Positions 10,901 to 20,630 of a stretch of DNA of 29,403 nt are shown here, piece after piece (position 1 is the stretch's first letter; each line of letters starts with the position of its first letter). The notes beneath the pieces were generated by a model. That model was not told the origin of the DNA. It saw only the letters and a program-made list of their open reading frames with translations, and searched no databases. The position numbers and the translations under genes are program-made. The DNA is from Stentor coeruleus (Eukaryota > Ciliophora > Heterotrichea > Heterotrichida > Stentoridae): the NCBI GenBank assembly GCA_001970955.1, contig MPUH01000918.1, positions 1 through 29,403 on the forward strand, given 5' to 3'.

Positions 10901-11042
10901 ACTTTTGTTCTTTGAAACCTTTCATTATTGTTAAGAACTCTTCATACTTACTAGTTTGGTCTCTGAACTTGTTTCGTACTAAAGTTAGGTATTTTTTAGC
11001 GCAATCAACACGTTTTTCCATGAAAATATTATTATAATCCAT
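7911..11042 (-). CDS. SIN3: SIN3 transcriptional corepressor
   Basis: Two exons: 11042-10903 and 10887-7911, giving 1038 residues. The 15-nt intron at 10888-10902 carries a stop in frame, so the first exon is easily missed. SIN3 is the scaffold of the histone deacetylase corepressor complex in the nucleus. PAH1 lies at about 13-77 (KYEEFLTIMKGFKEQ ... VQELFKGHRVLLVEFN), PAH2 at about 90-156 (RPDVYSEFIKVLKKY ... ILIESFKAFLP), a PAH3-like region at about 200-260. The HDAC-interaction domain runs from about 335 to 480 with NGQWVSVPYGSEDFNF, CEDERFELDM and YKSLDHRSFYFKQ, nearly the canonical sequence. The C-terminal Sin3 region includes YTPCTVYYF and a CRSLLGNDSYVFFTFDKL segment that resembles plant SIN3. 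The start at 11042 is the first Met after an in-frame TGA; a second Met is at 11021. Length is short compared with 1200-1500 aa homologues, mainly from short linkers. Confidence 0.95.
10888..10902 (-). other. 15-nt intron in SIN3 (within PAH1)
   Basis: On the minus strand it reads GTAATCGACAATTAG, with A at position 10. Removing it joins FKEQK to LDTESV, which restores a continuous PAH1 repeat. Retention brings in a TAA. Confidence 0.92.
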
Positions 11043-11697
11043 CGAATTTCTTATAGTAAACAGTGAGGATTTGAAGTTTATATTTGGAATATAGGCTGAT
11101 AGAATTAAAAATTGTCAAGTTTCTGATGTGAAGAACTTAAGATATGTAAATGGTTTTTGTTTATTATATTTTTATATAAGTTTATTGGTTTATTTATTGA
11201 GTTTTGTTGTTTGATGATATTGTTGTGTTTTTTATGTTTGATCTTGGCAGACTTTAAGATTTTATGGGTAGTTATTTAAATTTTGTTAAGAAAAAGTTTA
11301 TTTGGATTAGGATTTTTAGGGAAATATGAGAGGTTTGTATAAGTTTAGAATCATGAGAGTGGAAATTATTATCAGTTTTACCCCTTATGAACTTTCTAAT
11401 AATATCAACTTGTCTTTGAATATTAACTAAATTGTATATCCTTCTATCCAATTTTATACACAAACTAAACTACATAAAAAATAAAAAACAAAATCTTAGA
11501 ATCATAAAAACTAACACCCTAACACTCACTTTATAATAAAGTAAATCCATTATAACATCAATCCCAAAATCCAAAAAAAAAAGATAAAAATACTAACACC
11601 CAAACCTAAAATCCTCCTCAAAAGCTGTATCTTTCCTAAAAAATCATAAAAAATAATAAAAAATCTAACCCTAAAGTATAAACAATAAACACTTTAA
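11043..11697. other. Intergenic region between SAPS gene 3' end and SIN3 5' end
   Basis: About 650 bp. The part next to SIN3 (11043-11300) is G/T-rich on plus, so C/A-rich on the SIN3 coding strand; the part next to the SAPS stop (11460-11697) is C/A-rich on plus, so G/T-rich on the SAPS coding strand. This is the 5'/3' flank skew in mirror image. A frame at 11272-11463 on minus has no protein-like features. The string CTAACACCCTAACACT at 11511-11526 resembles two units of a CCCTAACA telomere-type repeat. Confidence 0.6.
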
Positions 11698-13092
11698 TTA
11701 AATCTCAGGTATAGGTAAAGACCAAAAGTTATAGTCTTGGTATTGGACTTTGTTTTCTGTGTTTTCATGATTGTCAACATTAAGATATTTATAATCATCA
11801 GCTGTCAAGTGTCTGTACCTGGTCCTTCCTCCAAGTATGCTATTTTCAATAGTATCTTGGTTTGTAATATAAACAACAAATTCGTCCCAGTCTTTGACAA
11901 GCCTTAGTTTATCTTTAACCGACTCTTCTTTATGATCTCTTAATAAACAGCCGATTTTTGTGATAAAACCCATATACCCTTTACGGAACTGGGACTTTTT
12001 ATATCGAGCCATAGGGTTCTTCGCATTTTCAACCAGTTCTTGGACAATACCTGCCTCAAAAAACTATATATTCCATACAGATTCAAGCAAATAATTCGAT
12101 CTAGACATAAGAATTGTGCTTATCGCCTGGAAACACACCCCATGTAACATCGAGTTCCACACATCTTCGAAAAATATTCTCTATATATCCCTTACACTAC
12201 TAAGCTTAACAAATCTTGACTTGCCCACATCTATTTGAATAGTTCCAAGATTGAGCTTCAAAGATAAGCCAATAGCATTAATTATTATAATCTTGTTCTC
12301 ATTGGAAATTTCTGACCCAAGCAAGTCACACAAATTTGATATATTGTCTGAAACTATTTTCACAGCAAGATTTGTAGCTTGGGTCTCTCTAGGTAGTTTT
12401 AATATCTCACAAACAATCATCAGTGAATATTTCCCATATTTAGCTTCTGATGTCACTAGTTTACTTAGCCATGGTATAGTGAAAACCCGGTTTAATAAGC
12501 ATATATTTATAGTAGGAATGCAATTTACGAGAATTTCTATACATATTGTTGCTGTATCTTGATTCATCCCTATAGCCATTTGTAGTAAATTAGTTAATAA
12601 ATCATCGCATGTTTCATAATAATTGTAAATCAAATCTTTTACTAATTCTGCTATACTAGAACTCATAAGGTTTTGGCTTAAGACCTCAATGCTTTTAGTG
12701 TCTAGGAAAAAGTCTTTTAAAATCTTGTTTTTACGGCTTATTATTGGCTTTAAGAATTGATAAAAATACCCACAAGATGTTGGGTTTATGTCGTAATTGT
12801 CAAGAAAACCTAGACTTTCTTGCAATATTTCCTTGTCGAAAAACTTTTCTGGGGCTTTTGTGGCGATATGGGTTAAAAACTGCCCTGCAAAGTAAGGATT
12901 TGGTGAGTTTAGGTCGGGACTTTTGAGAAATAGGCTTTTTATTAATGCGAGTAAATGCTTTTGTGTTATGCAGGAATATTCGTAGAGGGAGATTTGTGAA
13001 AGATTATCAAGACCGTCGTTGCCTAAACTTAGGAATGCTTCAGGATCGCCTTCTTCTAGAAATATTGAAAACCCTTGTTTAAAAGATTCCAT
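11698..13092 (-). CDS. PPP6R: SAPS-family PP6 regulatory subunit
   Basis: Three exons (13092-12196, 12180-12079, 12063-11698) give 454 residues ending in TAA. SAPS proteins bind and direct the protein phosphatase PP6/Sit4 catalytic subunit. The N-terminal part is an alpha-helical repeat array (about 10-300), as in the SAPS domain, with the FKQGFSIFLEEGD start typical of the region. Exon 3 carries the recognisable KGYMGFITKIGCLL motif that matches the GYMGHLT.IAN motif of the family, then a DWDEFVV segment. The C-terminus, with ILGGRTRYRHL, ends soon afterwards, so the long acidic tail of animal and fungal members is missing. Both introns are 15 nt and each carries a TAG in frame, so without splicing the gene would look like two unrelated frames. 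The join is strongly supported because the KLSSRIFFEDVWNS and YLLESFFEAG joins keep the frame. Confidence 0.85.
12064..12078 (-). other. 15-nt intron 2 of SAPS gene
   Basis: Reads GTATGGAATATATAG on the coding strand, with A at position 10. Removal joins NYLLES to FFEAGIV. It ends with an in-frame TAG if retained. Confidence 0.88.
12181..12195 (-). other. 15-nt intron 1 of SAPS gene
   Basis: Reads GTAAGGGATATATAG on the coding strand, with A at position 10. Removal joins VKLSS to RIFFED. It ends with an in-frame TAG if retained. Confidence 0.88.
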
Positions 13093-13720
13093 TATTTATG
13101 GCAGTATTTCAGTCGAAAAGGAAGACTGTTTTGTGATGGATTTGTATGGGGTTAGGATAAATTTTTGATTGTAGGAGGAAGAAGATTTGATGGATGAAGG
13201 AGTTAAAAAGCAATATGTGCTTGTTTCAGGATAAAGATAGATTTCCAAGTGGACATATGTTTGTATTTTATACATAGTTTTTCTATAATACTGTAATCAA
13301 AAGTTGATGAAAATTGTATTATTATTGCCTTAATTAGGCCAAACAATTTATGCTAAAAATCCAGCTTACTATATAAAATAATAGCTTATATGGCGGCATT
13401 ACAATAACTATCATCAAAACCAAAACCTTAATAATCATCACTAAAGCATAGATAAAACCTATAAGTTATCAATAAAAATATCTTATCAAGTCTAAAAATC
13501 ACCATACCATACAACCACCCTAAACTGCCAAACTCATAATAAATTTCAACTTTAAACCTAATTTTTTCTAGAATAATATTCATTCAAACACAAAAAATTC
13601 TTATTTTAAACTCCTCAGCTTCATATAAAACCAAAAAAAAACTTCTGAAAAAGCCTCACTAACCCCACAAAAGCTTATCCATACCAAAATACTCATCATC
13701 CATTCTAAAATCTTTAATAA
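13093..13720. other. Intergenic region with a skew switch
   Basis: About 630 bp between two tandem minus-strand genes. The plus strand is G-rich from 13093 to about 13260 and C-rich from about 13380 to 13720. On the transcribed genes' coding strand this is a G-rich 3' flank of the coiled-coil gene followed by a C-rich 5' flank of the SAPS gene. No coding frame or RNA gene seen. Confidence 0.6.
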
Positions 13721-16276
13721 TTATTTATAAACCCTAAGTTTCTGGGTAAATTCCTGCAATCCCGAAAGATTCGGTGGTTGTAATCTATGACTATTAGTAT
13801 ACTCAACAACATTTTGCATTTCCTCAACAATCATATTTTGTAAATCCGATATTTTTTTCTCAAAAATTTCATGTACCGCTACCTGTGCTGCTTCCAAACC
13901 TTTCTGTTGTCTTTCTTGTATAAATTCTAATTCTTTTTTATATAACCCAAGCATAGCTTGGGTCTCTTTTTCATTAGAGTCCATATCTCTAAATATCATA
14001 TCCAATTTAGATAATATATTCATAGTCTCAACCCTTCCAGCTAAATCTTGTAATAAACCTTGACTTTCTGTTATATATCGTTGTTCTTCATGTTTTATTA
14101 TTGTATTTTTAAGCATGAGATTAACTTTAGCATGAGAAGCTTCTAAATCTCTGATTTTTTCTTTGAATTCTTCAAAAATAATCTCGTTAACTTCAACTTT
14201 TTCTTTGATTTGTTGGGCTTCTTCAAAAAACTCAGTCATTTCTGCTTTTATATTCGCCCTTAGGCTATCAAAAGTTCTGCTGATTTCTTGGAGGGTTTCT
14301 TGGATTGCAGGGATTTCGTTTAGTTTTTCAAGAGCTTTTTCGGTATTTTCATGGTTTTCAGTAAGTTTTTCTTCCAAGTGGATGATTTTTGAATTAAAAG
14401 TTTTGATGGTTTTTTGGGTTTCGATGATTTCTTGAGCTTTTTGATTGGTTAGGTTTTGGAGGTCTTGGATTTTTTTAGTGTTTTTTGATGTTCTGAAAGA
14501 TAAGCTTTTGAGTTCAAGGTCGAAATTTGAGTAAAATTGGGCCATTTGATGCTCCCGGAGGACTTTTTCATTTATGACTTTTAAATCGATTTGTGACTCA
14601 AGTTTATTAATACCTTCTAAGTACTTATGCCGATCTTCTATTAAATCGTGTATATCTTCATCTAATTGATTAGCAAAACTCGCTAATTCTTCAAGGTCTT
14701 TATATACAACATCATCCATTTCACATATTTTTTTATCTAATTTTCCTGTTATATCCTGTAAAACTTTGACCTTTTCATCAAAAGTTTTTGCTACTTCTGG
14801 TATGGATATTGTAACTTCGTGAACTGTTTTTGATAGTTTTACTATAGCTTTGGCTATATTTGTACATGTTTGGGTCAAGGTTGTATGGACGAAAGAAATT
14901 TTATTTTCTATTATTTCAGGGATTATATTGGTATAGTTTTCTTTTGCTGAAGTGAGGATTGATGTCAGTCTTAAGATTTCGCTATCCACATACCTGCTTA
15001 CAAGGTCAGCTTTTTCCGATATCGAATTTCGTAAAACAGCCTCGAGGTTTTTCACTAAATTCTCGACATACTCGATTTTCAAGCTTTGGTCCTTATAATC
15101 ATCTAAAAGTGTTTTCCCTGTCAACTGTATCAAATGTTTCAACTCACTCTCTGCTTTTTTTCTATCTTCATTCTCATCAAATATCAACTTAAAAACTTTT
15201 TTCATATCTTCTTCATATAAATCTTTAATATCAGCCATACCTTTCCTTATCTCTTTCTGTCCTTCATCAATTTTCCCATATACCAAACTTATCATATTCT
15301 CCCTAATTTTTTTCTCTTCAAACCAAGTATCAGTAATTTTTTTTTCTAATACCTCAATAGTCTTTCTAATATTTTTCGTATTTTTCACTGTTTCCTGTAC
15401 AACAATTCCTTCAATCCTCTCTATATTTTGCTTTATAAAAAGCACATCTTTAGAAAATTTCTCTGTAAAAGTTCCAAAATATGTGTCGATTAAACGATTG
15501 AAATTAAGTGAATTTTTATCAGAATTTTCAATAGAAAAAAGAGCCTTTTCACTGAATTCTATAGAAAGTTTTGATACTTTAGCAGCTAAATCCGCTGTTA
15601 AAAAGCTTTTAAAAGCTTCGAAATCGCCTCGAAGGTCATTGTTTATATTTTGAATTTGTTTTAAAGCTTCAGTGTTGGTTTTAAGATTTTGCGTTAGATT
15701 TGATAAGGTATTTGAAATCCCTTCAATTTCAGTGTTTTTGCTAGTTTTTTGAGGTTTGTATGGTTTTCTGATTCCTTCAGGAGATTTGTACGTTGCTGTT
15801 ATGGTTTTGGCTAAAATATCATGGGATTTGCTTAAACGTAAAACTTCTTCATAGAAAATTAGGTTTTTTTCATGGGCTTTGAGATCTTCAGTGTTTTTAT
15901 GTTGGATTAGGTCTCGAATTGTGTCGATATCTTTTAGAGATTGCTGGGTTTTAATGTTTTCTTGATGTAAAGATTGGATTTTATCATCAAAGACTAGTAA
16001 AAGACCGTGGATTCTATCGAGTTCTTCTTTTAGGCCTAGGAAATCTTGGAGACGTTTATCGATACGTTCAAAGGATTCGCAGGTGTATTTGTTGATACGG
16101 TCTTGTTCGTTGAATTTATCTTCAAATGAAGAATAAGGTTGTAGGCGGAAACGTTTTTTGAAGAAATTGTCATCAAAATCTTTGGTGATACGGTCGCGGG
16201 AGAAGGTTTTTCTTTGGGAGTGATCCCTTTTTATTGTAAATGAAACATTCCGGGGTAATGCTGTTGGTGAAGACAT
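13721..16276 (-). CDS. Long coiled-coil protein, unknown function
   Basis: 851 residues, one uninterrupted frame ending in TAA. The first ~60 residues are basic and unstructured (MSSPTALPRNVSFTIKRDHS, then several Arg/Lys and FKKRFRLQPYSSFEDKF). From about residue 65 to 840 the sequence is almost continuous heptad-like coiled coil, rich in Glu, Lys, Leu, Ile and Gln, with few prolines or glycines; prolines are almost confined to about 168-175, 464, 505 and 690. There is no signal peptide or membrane segment. Proteins of this shape in ciliates are often cytoskeletal (basal body, fibre or cortical components), but nothing here proves it and no family-specific motif is recognised. The ATG at 16276 is preceded by a G-rich plus-strand flank that fits a promoter side. 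Small 15-nt introns inside cannot be excluded. Confidence 0.8.
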   Translation of the reverse strand: MSSPTALPRNVSFTIKRDHSQRKTFSRDRITKDFDDNFFKKRFRLQPYSSFEDKFNEQDRINKYTCESFERIDKRLQDFLGLKEELDRIHGLLLVFDDKIQSLHQENIKTQQSLKDIDTIRDLIQHKNTEDLKAHEKNLIFYEEVLRLSKSHDILAKTITATYKSPEGIRKPYKPQKTSKNTEIEGISNTLSNLTQNLKTNTEALKQIQNINNDLRGDFEAFKSFLTADLAAKVSKLSIEFSEKALFSIENSDKNSLNFNRLIDTYFGTFTEKFSKDVLFIKQNIERIEGIVVQETVKNTKNIRKTIEVLEKKITDTWFEEKKIRENMISLVYGKIDEGQKEIRKGMADIKDLYEEDMKKVFKLIFDENEDRKKAESELKHLIQLTGKTLLDDYKDQSLKIEYVENLVKNLEAVLRNSISEKADLVSRYVDSEILRLTSILTSAKENYTNIIPEIIENKISFVHTTLTQTCTNIAKAIVKLSKTVHEVTISIPEVAKTFDEKVKVLQDITGKLDKKICEMDDVVYKDLEELASFANQLDEDIHDLIEDRHKYLEGINKLESQIDLKVINEKVLREHQMAQFYSNFDLELKSLSFRTSKNTKKIQDLQNLTNQKAQEIIETQKTIKTFNSKIIHLEEKLTENHENTEKALEKLNEIPAIQETLQEISRTFDSLRANIKAEMTEFFEEAQQIKEKVEVNEIIFEEFKEKIRDLEASHAKVNLMLKNTIIKHEEQRYITESQGLLQDLAGRVETMNILSKLDMIFRDMDSNEKETQAMLGLYKKELEFIQERQQKGLEAAQVAVHEIFEKKISDLQNMIVEEMQNVVEYTNSHRLQPPNLSGLQEFTQKLRVYK

Positions 16277-18644
16277 TATAAATAAATATAAAAAATAAAG
16301 CTTTTAATTTGGGTGTTAGATGGTTTAAGGATATAGGATAAGTTTTGAAAATTTTAAGATTCTTTTATGTTGGTTTTGATTTATGATTAAAATTATTTTT
16401 AATGTAAATTTGTCAATATGATTTATAAATATTAGTCAGAATTCCTGAAAATAAATTTTATGGAATTGTGGAATGGTTATAAATTTCAAGGTATTATATT
16501 ACAGAAGATATGTGGCTTAGTGAGAATATAAATTATTGGGAATGTGCAGTTGAATTTAATTTTGGGATTAAAATGTTAATACTTTTCAAGGTTAAACTCA
16601 GAAATTTTAGATGATATTTATAGAAGATTTTTGCTAATAAAAGTATTAGGATATAATAAAGAACTATAGAATTCAAAGAAAAGATTATGAAGCAAAAGTT
16701 TGGAAAGTAAAAATATTAAATAACACCAAAAAACACAGAAAAAGATTAATTTTATGATTACATAAAAATATGCTGAGGGACTATGCTTGAGTTTTATTAA
16801 ATATAAAGAATTGTTTAAAGTATCTGATCCTAGATTAGCGATTTTATCATAAAATAATATATAATTATAATATATTGAAGTAAAGTTAATTGTTTTCTTG
16901 TTATAAAAATCGCCGAACTCATAATAAAAATCTTATCAGCAAAAGCTGGGGTGGCATTTTAAAAATTTACTATAAAGTTAGACTAAAGGGATAAATTTAG
17001 TTGATAATCTTGAAAAACTAAGGGTCACTACTTGTAAAAAATCAGTTCTAGGTTTGTATGAGAATTATAATAAAAAAACACTTGGTTTAAAAATACAAAT
17101 AAGGAAAAAATATAGAAAAATAAGCATAATTTCTTAGAGATTATGTAAAAACTATTGAAAAGATAGGGAAAATATGTTGGGTAAAAGCTTAGTATTTAGA
17201 TTAAAAATGTAAACTAGGTACAAATGTGCAGGAGAGTAATACGATAAATTATCTAAGAAGAATCCTAAGTCAATACAAATTTCAACAAATTATCTGATTA
17301 GAAACACACATTCACCCAAACTTTCTAATTACGCTGGTTTCTGAAAGTATCCATATAGTTAAAAAAAACTATACTCCAAGACTCAAAACTTAGAATTATA
17401 TATCGACTCATAGAATATTTTATGCAAATTTTGAATGTTTGAATAAGTATTCGATAAAAAAAATTTAGATAATGGGATTATATAATAATGGCATATAATA
17501 ATTTTATTATGATGAGAAGTCACTACCACTGATTGGTGCTGTAAATATGCTTATCTGATACCTGCATTTAAATTAATTAATCTTACTATATGAGAAGGAT
17601 TGTTGATTAAACTCAAAAGTCTTTTAGTTTTATGATGATTTTTAGCTTTTTCTTTAAAAGTTTATGGATTTACTATGATTATAGGTTGGATTTACTATGA
17701 TTTTAAGTTGGATTCATAAACATGCTTGAAGAATTCCCTTTAGATGTTATGTTTAGATGATAATTTACCTATGGATATGCTTGATAAGTGATTTTGCATA
17801 TTGAAATTTGGCAAAGAATTAGAGGATTATATAATAATTACTTTTAAGGACAATTGAAAATAGTGAAGACTATGGGTAAATAACAAGTTTTACACTCAAA
17901 AAAAACTGAAGGTATATCATAATTGATAAAATATTGCTGATTATTAGCATGATATCTAAATTTTGATTAATACAAAAGGAAATGTTTATAATAAAACTAG
18001 GATATAAGACATTTGTAGTAAAAGGGGGTGTTACTTATATATAATGGAAAATTGTATAGTGATTAGAAATGGACTATATGTTTTAGAGATAAAGGATGCT
18101 AAGTTATTTTATGAACTACAAAGGCTTCTTAAAACTCAAATTTATTACAACAATATAACTACCATACATAAAAATTTACAAGCATCACATAATAAATTAT
18201 ATCCCTAAACCCATACAAAAATCCTAATTTTTATATCCAAAACAAAATCATCATCATTTCCCATAATCTAAACCTAAAAACCAAAATCCATACAAAAACC
18301 ATAAAAATATAATCCAAAAAAAATCTCATATTCCCTACACCCTAATCCATAAATAACACACAAAAATCTTATCCATCAACTCCCAACACTTCCAACCAAA
18401 TCCACAAACCTTCATCCAAAAAAAAAAAAAGCATAAAAAAACCTTAAACCCATTCAAAAAAAAATCTCCTTTCACACAAACCCAAGCATGCTAACTCAAA
18501 TTACCCTCCAACACCATATAAACTCATCTTTAAATCTTTCACAACTTCACATTTTCTTATATTCTTATTAATATAATGTATTTCACATTTTTAAAGATAA
18601 CAATAAACAAAATATAGGTAATAATTCATTATAATAATTAACAA
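16277..18644. other. 2.4-kb gene-free divergent intergenic region
   Basis: Lies between the 5' ends of the coiled-coil gene (minus) and the EF-hand gene (plus). No coding frame with protein-like composition was found. From 18183 to 18430 the plus strand has 248 consecutive bases without a single G and many C; the 5' flank of the minus gene (16290-16400) is G-rich on plus. A small 22-bp imperfect direct repeat lies at 17666-17709. Nothing else is recognisable. Confidence 0.65.
17666..17709. repeat. 22-bp imperfect tandem repeat
   Basis: Units 17666-17687 and 17688-17709 both start GGATTTACTATGATT and end in GTT; they differ at two positions near the end (ATAGG versus TTAAG). A third partial GGATT follows at 17710. 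Probably a slippage product in non-coding DNA. Confidence 0.7.
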
Positions 18645-18935
18645 ATGGCGAGTCCGGCAGAAATTCAAGCTATCTTAAGGGATGATAGGAAACTCCACGA
18701 TATAGCCAAAGCTGCTTTTGACGCTGTTGATAGTGATCATTCAGGATTTATCGACGAACCAGAGCTAAAAACTGTAATGTGTAGTGTTGCAGGGGATATT
18801 GGAATGGATCAACCAAGTGATAGTGATGTTAGAGATGTTCTAAAGGAACTTGATACTAATCGTGATGGAAGAATAAGCTTAGATGAGTTTAAAGTTCTTA
18901 TTAGACAAGTCTTAGAGCTTATGGCCTCTCAATAA
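18645..18935 (+). CDS. Two-EF-hand calcium-binding protein
   Basis: 96 residues, ending in TAA, no intron. Two canonical EF-hand loops: residues 29-40 (DSDHSGFIDEPE) and 70-81 (DTNRDGRISLDE). Each has Asp at position 1, acidic or Ser/Asn at 3 and 5, Gly at 6, a hydrophobic residue at 8 and Glu at 12, so both should bind calcium. The two loops form one EF-hand pair; the protein is about half a calmodulin, similar in size to S100 or polcalcin proteins. There is no N-terminal myristoylation glycine, membrane segment or signal peptide, so it is probably a cytosolic calcium sensor or buffer. The start Met is the first in frame, a few codons before the first helix. It has a very long C-rich 5' flank. 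Partner unknown. Confidence 0.9.
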   Translation: MASPAEIQAILRDDRKLHDIAKAAFDAVDSDHSGFIDEPELKTVMCSVAGDIGMDQPSDSDVRDVLKELDTNRDGRISLDEFKVLIRQVLELMASQ

Positions 18936-19160
18936 TTTAGATAACTTTTCATTATGGTAGAAGAGGATTGGAAGTATTTATAGAATTGTAGGTTTTTATA
19001 ATACAAGGATCTTGGGTTTTAGGGTGTTGTAGGTTAAAGAGGTTCAGATATAAACATGGTAAATATATTCAAGATTAGTCTATAAAACCATATTAAACCT
19101 ATTTTCAATAGTAAAAATATTATAATATAAAATACACAATATTTTGCATATTATACTATC

Positions 19161-20630
19161 TTAGCTATTAAATGCTGTAACTTCAAATCTATTAGTCTCC
19201 TCACATTGAGCCTCTTCTGCAGCTTCTTCTGCATTAGCAATTTCTACTTCTTCACACGACCCAACAGATTCATTATCTTCCATTTCATATGAACTATTAG
19301 CCCCAAGTGCATTATGTTCATATAAAATATTCCTGTTTTGTTTATATTTTTCATTGAATTTCACAGGCATCCCAGCATATGCCAAAAGTTTATACTGATC
19401 AGAAATACTCAAAGGGATTCCAGTATTATAAGGCAATATAGGTATGTTTTTATTAGTCAAAGTCCCATCAAAAAGACTTGAACTAGTCCTAAAGCAAGAA
19501 GGTATCAAAGTCCAAGGGAGTTTTAAAGAGTAGCTTATAAGTGACCTTCCTGACTGCATACGTATATCTTTGTTTTCTTCAATCAAAATAGGTCTTTTAA
19601 TCTGAACTAAAGTGCCGAATTTGCTCCCAGAGTCTTCTAAATAGAAATTCCCCCCTATAAAATTAAGTTTCGCATGATTCCTTGATACAGAAATGTCTGT
19701 AATCCTCAACTCACATTCTTGAGCTCGGCCAATTTTTATACAAGCTTTATTACCCATATGAACAACATGAAGTCCTTTCTGTGATGATTTATCTTTACAT
19801 AAAGCTTCAAGGATTATATATTGTCCTGGAGGCTTAGGGATTTCTAATAATTCAATAGTCCTACCTTGTAAGTTAAGTTTATAAGGATACGTTTTTTTAC
19901 ACAAGTCACAGCCGAGTTTTTTCCATGAAAAAGACAAAACACAATCTGAAGACTTGGTTGTGAGTTTTGACATTAAACATTGTTGAAGACATTTCAAATG
20001 AATATATTTCATAGTCCCACCACATTTACAAGGGGATATAAGAGGGTTTTCTGGGAAATATACTTCACTTAAACAGATACGACAGGGTAAGACAAAACTT
20101 CTTGTTGTTTCATTATGAGGTAATTCTTCACTGTCATCATCATTACCTGAAAGCATATCACAAAGACTAAAATGTTCCATTCCATTTTCTTGAGTGTTTT
20201 TAAGTTCTTTGATTCTGAATTTACATCTTCCTACTCTTATAACATCACCTTCACCTAAAAAATACCCATTTATGCCCGCTTTGTTTTTCATAGCTTTGAC
20301 AACAAGCCATAATTTCTCGTATTGTTCTCTTTCTAAGTTTTTTTCGTTTATAGATGTCACTGGGGATATAGAAAAATAGTCTGTGTGGATTTTACTGTCA
20401 AAAGCTTGGATTTTTGAGAGGAATTTCAGTTTGCTAAACTCTTCTGTAAAAGGGTTTTCGATAAAGAAAGGGACGTTGTCTGTTCGGACCATATAACAGG
20501 ATGTTTTGGATTTTATTATGGTTTTTGTTATGTCGGTTGCGTCGTAGTCTAGAAGTTCAAATGAATCTCGCGACCAGGTTTCGATTTTCGCTGTTATGCT
20601 GAGTAGAAATTACGTTGAGCCTGATGTCAT
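19161..20630 (-). CDS. RING-CH (RINGv) and FHA domain protein
   Basis: Two exons (20630-20614 and 20598-19161) give 484 residues. Exon 1 is only 17 nt (MTSGS and part of a Thr codon). A C4HC3 RING-CH finger is complete: C178, C181, C196, C198, H206, C209, C236, C239 in CRICL ... CKCGGTMKYIHLKCL ... CDLC. RING-CH fingers are E2-binding modules of ubiquitin ligases such as MARCH proteins, but those are membrane proteins and no membrane segment is seen here. An FHA domain follows at about 285-355 with IKIGR, ISVSRNHAKL and DSGSKFGTLV, the phosphothreonine-binding core (Arg296, Ser311, Asn313-His314). A partial FHA-like motif, GYFLGEGDVIRVGRCKFRI, precedes the finger (about 117-135). The tail is acidic. 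The probable role is a phosphothreonine-recruited ubiquitin ligase; target unknown. Confidence 0.88.
20599..20613 (-). other. 15-nt intron in RING-CH/FHA gene
   Basis: Reads GTAATTTCTACTCAG on the coding strand, with A at position 10. It follows only 17 nt of coding sequence. Removal gives MTSGSTITAKIETW, which continues in frame to the main exon; retention brings a TAA at once. The next Met in frame would be 41 codons later. Confidence 0.8.

Noticed and set aside
11272..11463. 63-codon minus-strand frame
   Set aside because: No family features, AT-driven composition, placed in an intergenic region between two well-defined genes.
12251..12562. Plus-strand frame opposite the SAPS gene
   Set aside because: Antisense shadow; the minus-strand frame has SAPS features and spliced continuity.
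14163..14435. Plus-strand frames opposite the coiled-coil gene (also 14959-15192)
   Set aside because: Antisense shadows of coiled-coil codons, giving Ser/Phe-rich nonsense.
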